Shown here: positions 4,776-8,199 of the stretch, one piece after another
Position numbering within the stretch: position 1 is the stretch's first letter
How the letters are laid out: each line of letters starts with the position of its first letter
Assembly (NCBI GenBank): GCA_020054965.1
Contig: JAIMZO010000058.1
Coordinates: 1 to 8,199 of the forward strand
DNA length: 8,199 nucleotides
Direction: 5' to 3'
DNA from: Spirochaeta sp.
Lineage (GTDB): Bacteria > Spirochaetota > Spirochaetia > Sphaerochaetales > Sphaerochaetaceae
Made by a program: the position numbers and the translations under genes
Notes under the pieces: generated by a model
Seen by the model: only the letters and a program-made list of their open reading frames with translations
Told to the model about the DNA's origin: nothing
Databases searched by the model: none

Positions 4776-6407
4776 GCCGAAATATTTGTGTGTGGACATC
4801 GTAATCCGGATATGGACAGCATCTGTGCTGCCTATAGCTATGCATTCCTGAAGAATAAAGTCGACCCCAACAACATGTACAAAGCAGTACGATGTGGGAA
4901 TCTCAATGATACAACAAAAGCACAGTTTGACCGATTGGGGGTAACCCCTCCTCCTTTCATCAAGGATGTAAGAACCAAGGTGCTGAGTGTTACCCGAAAT
5001 ACCAACGCGGTTGTACAGGTGGGGGACCCCGTGTACAATCTGGTTTCCATATACGGATCTTCAAACAAATCATCGGTTGTACCGGTTATGGAAGGGGAAC
5101 AGTACCGTGGTCTGTTAAGTGTTGATGAGGTCAGTAGCTTTGTCCTGAAAGAGAACAGCGGGGAACGCCCCAGCTATCACTTTGTTGTGGATAATTTTCC
5201 CAAGGTGCTCAAGGGTTCCTTCCTGAAGCGTGGCGAGAAAGCAACCTTCGATGCCCCAATCATGGTTGGGGCGATGCGCTATATAATCTTCTGCAAGCAT
5301 ATGGAAGCTTTAGGAGGAAGGCCTCCAATCCTGGTGGTAGGAGACAGGGAAGATCATATAAGAAAAGCTATTGAACTCCAGATTCCGGCCATTGTCCTGA
5401 CAGGAATTGAAGATCAGGTAACCAGCAGTGTCGATTGGGGTTCCTATCAGGGTTCCGTATATCTCAGTGCCCTTGATACCGCAGAGACCCTCCGTTTGCT
5501 GCGTCTCAGTGTCCCGGTCAAGGAGCTCATGGTACAGGACCCCATCAAGCTAGAGGAAGATTGTCTCTTCGATGTGGCAAGGGACATCCTTGCTGATAGT
5601 GAGTACCGGGGGCTTCCCGTATTTGGAGGTGGCAAGTACAAGGGTTTTGTGACCCGCCGTTGTTTCCTTGAGAGGCCCAAGACAAAAGTGATCATGGTCG
5701 ACCATAATGAATCCGAGCAAGGGGTAAGCGGTATTGATGAAGCTGAGGTGTTGGAGATCATCGACCACCATCGTCTGGGCGCTGCTAAAACCCGAAACCC
5801 AATTTTTATCTACTGTGAACCACTGGGTTCCACCTGCACAATCATCTATAAATTGTATCTCCGATATAATATTGAGATTACCCAGCAGATGGCTCGTGTT
5901 CTGCTTTCGGGAATTGTCAGTGATACCATAATGCTCAAGAGTCCCACTACCACGTTCGATGATTTTACTGCAGTACAGGATCTCCTGATTCTTGGGGATG
6001 TGGAGGACATGCGCACGTTTGGGGAGACAATGTTCAGTAGTGGAGCTTCCTTGGCGAAAGAGGACCCCCGCAAGATGCTTGAGGCCGATTTCAAGGTCTA
6101 TCGAGAACTCGGTGTGTCGTTTGGGATCGGACAGTGTGAAGTAACCACGCTCAGCGACGTGGATGAGTACAAGGATGCGTATCTCTCCGAACTGGAACGC
6201 CTGAAAATGGCGCAAGGTCTGGATTGGGCAATGTTCCTCATCACTGATGTTGTGAGGGAGAACAGTGTACTGCTTATGACGAGTTTGCCGATCACTGAAC
6301 GGAAACTAGCCTATGAGAAGACAGGTGAGGGAAAGTTTTTCCTTCCCGGGGTCCTCTCCAGGAAGAAACAATTGCTTCCTGAGATTCTCAGGGTGCTTGA
6401 AGAGTAG
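4773..6407 (+). CDS. ppaC: Manganese-dependent (family II) inorganic pyrophosphatase with regulatory CBS-DRTGG-CBS insert
   Basis: The enzyme hydrolyses pyrophosphate to two phosphates in the cytoplasm, pulling biosynthetic reactions forward. At 544 residues it is much longer than the roughly 310 of the plain family, because a regulatory block (about 65-305) is inserted in the DHH catalytic domain: CBS1 about 65-125, a DRTGG domain about 130-245, and CBS2 about 248-305. Catalytic marks are GHRNPDMDS (H9, D13, D15), MVDHNESEQ (D310), IDHH (D331, H332, H333) and SDTIML (D384). The C-terminal DHHA2 domain ends with the substrate-binding SRKKQ (529-533). The usual Thr of NPDTDS is Met14. In studied relatives, AMP and ADP inhibit, and ATP or diadenosine polyphosphates activate through the CBS domains; this is inferred here. 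It is divergent from rpiB, has its own promoter, and is convergent with the Rel gene, with only three bases between stops. Confidence 0.95.
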   Translation: MAEIFVCGHRNPDMDSICAAYSYAFLKNKVDPNNMYKAVRCGNLNDTTKAQFDRLGVTPPPFIKDVRTKVLSVTRNTNAVVQVGDPVYNLVSIYGSSNKSSVVPVMEGEQYRGLLSVDEVSSFVLKENSGERPSYHFVVDNFPKVLKGSFLKRGEKATFDAPIMVGAMRYIIFCKHMEALGGRPPILVVGDREDHIRKAIELQIPAIVLTGIEDQVTSSVDWGSYQGSVYLSALDTAETLRLLRLSVPVKELMVQDPIKLEEDCLFDVARDILADSEYRGLPVFGGGKYKGFVTRRCFLERPKTKVIMVDHNESEQGVSGIDEAEVLEIIDHHRLGAAKTRNPIFIYCEPLGSTCTIIYKLYLRYNIEITQQMARVLLSGIVSDTIMLKSPTTTFDDFTAVQDLLILGDVEDMRTFGETMFSSGASLAKEDPRKMLEADFKVYRELGVSFGIGQCEVTTLSDVDEYKDAYLSELERLKMAQGLDWAMFLITDVVRENSVLLMTSLPITERKLAYEKTGEGKFFLPGVLSRKKQLLPEILRVLEE

Positions 6408-6410
6408 AAC

Positions 6411-8198
6411 CTATTTGATCTCAGCGATGGTTATGACACTGGGGATGGTTTTCAGATTCTTGATGATCTTCCTGAAGTCATCCTCTCTCTCCACTTCCAT
6501 GGTGAATGTCCCCCTAAGTTTACCTTCCTCATCATCGTGCAGCTTGCCTTCGATGAGATGCCCCTTATGCTTACGCAGTGCTCCCTCGATCTCCCCGAAA
6601 AGATCATAGGTGCGCTTGCTGGTTACACTGAAGCGTTTGGTAAGTTTCGGGAACTCTGTTTCCCATTCCACCTCGATAGCCCGGTCATCAATTTCTGCCA
6701 TGTTCTTGAGATTGGGACAGCTGCGTTTGTGGACGATGATTCCCCGTCCTCGACTGATGTATCCAACAATGTCATCCCCCCGTACTGGATTACAGCACTG
6801 GGCGATGTGGATCATCATATTTTTCTCTTCACCAACACGGAATTTGACCCGTTTTGCATCAAAGACCTCCCTGACGATATGCTCATCATCCATCGGCGGC
6901 TGTGGTGGTTGCGGCTGTTCCTCTTTCTGCTGATGGTCGGGTGCTTTTCTCTTTGCAATGATGTCCTTGTCGATGAGGATGTTCTCATCATACTTGTTCA
7001 GCCATGCCTTGATTTTCTTGCGTGCACTGCTTGTCTGGGCATAGCGGAGCCATTGCAAGTGCGGCCGTGCATTGGGACTGGTCAGTATCTCGATGACCTG
7101 GGTATTCTTCAGTGGGGCATTGAGCGGGATGATGGACCCATCAGCCTTGGCGCCGGTGGTATGGTTGCCTACCTCGGTGTGGATCTGATAGGCAAAATCC
7201 AGGGCAGTGGAATTGGTGGGAAGTTCCACGATGTGTCCCTGTGGAGTGAATACATAGATGGTATCCTTGAGCAATTCCCCCTTGATATCCTCCATGTATG
7301 ACTCACTACTCTCGATCTCGTTCGACCAGATCTTGAGCTTGCTGATGATACGGGAGAACTGTTCATTGTCCATCTTGTTCCAGGACCCACTGTCACTGCC
7401 TGTATCGGCTTTGTAGCTCCAGTGGGCGGCAACACCATACTCAGCGGTAAAGTGCATTTCCTTGGTCCTGATCTGTATTTCCAGCAACTTGCCATCGAGT
7501 GCCATGACCGTAGTATGCAGGCTCTGGTAGTTGTTTGCCTTCGGCATGGCAATGTAGTCCTTGAACCGTCCTTCAATAGGCGGCCATAGGCGGTGTACCA
7601 CCCCAAGGATGGTATAGCATTCGGTTATGGTGTTGCAGAGGATGCGCACCCCAAGGATATCGAAGATCTCATCAATCTCCTTTTTGCGCTTCTTCATTTT
7701 CATGTAGACCGAATAGGTATGCTTGGCTCTGCTGGTGACAATGATGTCACTCAGCTCAGCATCACCGCAGGCACGATAGATGGACTTTTCCACCCGGTTC
7801 AGGTACGCATTCTGTTCACTCTTCTTGCTTAACAAGTAATCTTGTATGTAGTTGAAGGTATCTGGTTTGAGTACTTTCAGACTCAAATCTTCCAGTTCAT
7901 CCTTCAGCCACGAGATACCCAGACGGTCGGCAAGGGGAGCAAAAATATCGAGGGTATCCCCTGCGATTTCCTTCGCCCGCTGCGGGTTCAGGTGCTGGAT
8001 GGTGCGCATGTTATGCAGTTTGTCTGCAAGTTTGATGATGATGACGCGGATATCCTTGCTCATGGCAAAGAACATCTTGCGGATGGTTTCAGCTTCCTGG
8101 ACGCTCTTGTTCATCGTCTTGAGGTTGGCTATCTTGGTCTCTCCCTCGACCATATCAGCAACAGCCTGTCCAAACGTCTGGGAAAGTTCATCGTAGGT
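6411..8198 (-). CDS. rel: Rel/SpoT-type (p)ppGpp synthetase/hydrolase, N-terminus outside window
   Basis: The frame stays open to the right edge; 595 residues are visible and roughly the first hundred are missing. The enzyme makes (p)ppGpp from ATP and GTP/GDP and hydrolyses it, driving the stringent response. Numbering from Met at 8153, domains in order are the end of the HD hydrolase (KLADKLHNMRT, 41-51) and the synthetase (about 140-248), with D165 in FDILGVR, GRFKDYIAMPK (195-205), Y209 and EIQIRT (E225). TGS (DTIYVFTPQG, from 297), a zinc-finger-like segment (C453, C454, H475, C479) and a C-terminal ACT domain (about 505-580) follow. RFKD is the RxKD form of bifunctional Rel/SpoT, unlike the ExDD of synthesis-only RelA. 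Between TGS and the zinc finger the usual helical domain is short and includes a Pro/Gln-rich stretch (409-420). The HDxxED hydrolase motif lies outside the window, so hydrolase activity is not proven. Confidence 0.95.
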   Translation of the reverse strand, partial: TYDELSQTFGQAVADMVEGETKIANLKTMNKSVQEAETIRKMFFAMSKDIRVIIIKLADKLHNMRTIQHLNPQRAKEIAGDTLDIFAPLADRLGISWLKDELEDLSLKVLKPDTFNYIQDYLLSKKSEQNAYLNRVEKSIYRACGDAELSDIIVTSRAKHTYSVYMKMKKRKKEIDEIFDILGVRILCNTITECYTILGVVHRLWPPIEGRFKDYIAMPKANNYQSLHTTVMALDGKLLEIQIRTKEMHFTAEYGVAAHWSYKADTGSDSGSWNKMDNEQFSRIISKLKIWSNEIESSESYMEDIKGELLKDTIYVFTPQGHIVELPTNSTALDFAYQIHTEVGNHTTGAKADGSIIPLNAPLKNTQVIEILTSPNARPHLQWLRYAQTSSARKKIKAWLNKYDENILIDKDIIAKRKAPDHQQKEEQPQPPQPPMDDEHIVREVFDAKRVKFRVGEEKNMMIHIAQCCNPVRGDDIVGYISRGRGIIVHKRSCPNLKNMAEIDDRAIEVEWETEFPKLTKRFSVTSKRTYDLFGEIEGALRKHKGHLIEGKLHDDEEGKLRGTFTMEVEREDDFRKIIKNLKTIPSVITIAEIK

Positions 8199-8199
8199 G

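Noticed and set aside
5550..6215. Long minus-strand open frame (221 codons) opposite ppaC.
   Set aside because: It lies wholly within the well-supported ppaC gene, has no family resemblance or ribosome binding site I can see, and looks like a shadow of codon bias.
6537..7301. Long plus-strand open frame (254 codons) opposite rel.
   Set aside because: It is antisense to highly conserved Rel domains, with Cys/Leu-rich composition typical of shadow frames and no recognisable domain.

Overview
This window reads as ordinary chromosome of a Gram-negative-type, double-membrane bacterium. The best guess is a spirochaete close to Sphaerochaeta. The grounds are a relaxed lipoprotein signal, two Cys-free barrel-like exported proteins, a CBS/DRTGG family II pyrophosphatase, a bifunctional Rel enzyme and balanced base composition. 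This is pattern recognition, not a search, and the genus is held only moderately. Coding density is very high: the longest non-coding stretches are about 110 bases (576-685 and 4658-4772). I see no rRNA, tRNA, CRISPR array, insertion sequence or phage gene.

Layout. (1) 3-575 (+) is the 3' end of a dihydropyrimidinase/hydantoinase gene, closed by a strong hairpin terminator at 597-625. (2) A sigma70-type promoter at 640-668 starts a tight four-gene + strand operon. Its genes are a HAD phosphatase fused to a cytidine deaminase (686-1855), a lipidated phospholipase D/cardiolipin-synthase-like protein (1855-3129), and two small secreted, probably outer-membrane proteins (3132-3659 and 3666-4214). 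Each junction overlaps or has only a few bases between stop and start. (3) rpiB lies on the - strand (4211-4657) and meets the operon tail to tail on a shared CTAG. (4) The rpiB/ppaC divergent intergenic region holds a good ppaC promoter, a weak rpiB promoter and a 7-bp inverted repeat touching both -35 boxes. (5) ppaC (4773-6407, +, GTG start) encodes a nucleotide-regulated Mn/Co-dependent pyrophosphatase. (6) A Rel/SpoT-type (p)ppGpp synthetase/hydrolase (6411-8198, -, 5' end outside the window) converges on ppaC with a 3-base gap.

How they fit together. Themes are pyrimidine and ribose phosphate salvage (hydantoinase, HAD-CDA, RpiB), pyrophosphate and alarmone metabolism (PpaC, Rel), and envelope work (PLD lipoprotein and the two exported proteins). 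The most unusual points are the in-frame HAD-CDA fusion, with a possible internal start for a free deaminase, its co-transcription with envelope genes, and a Rel protein whose helical domain looks shortened and replaced by a Pro/Gln-rich linker. I see no clear undescribed defence or mobile system here.
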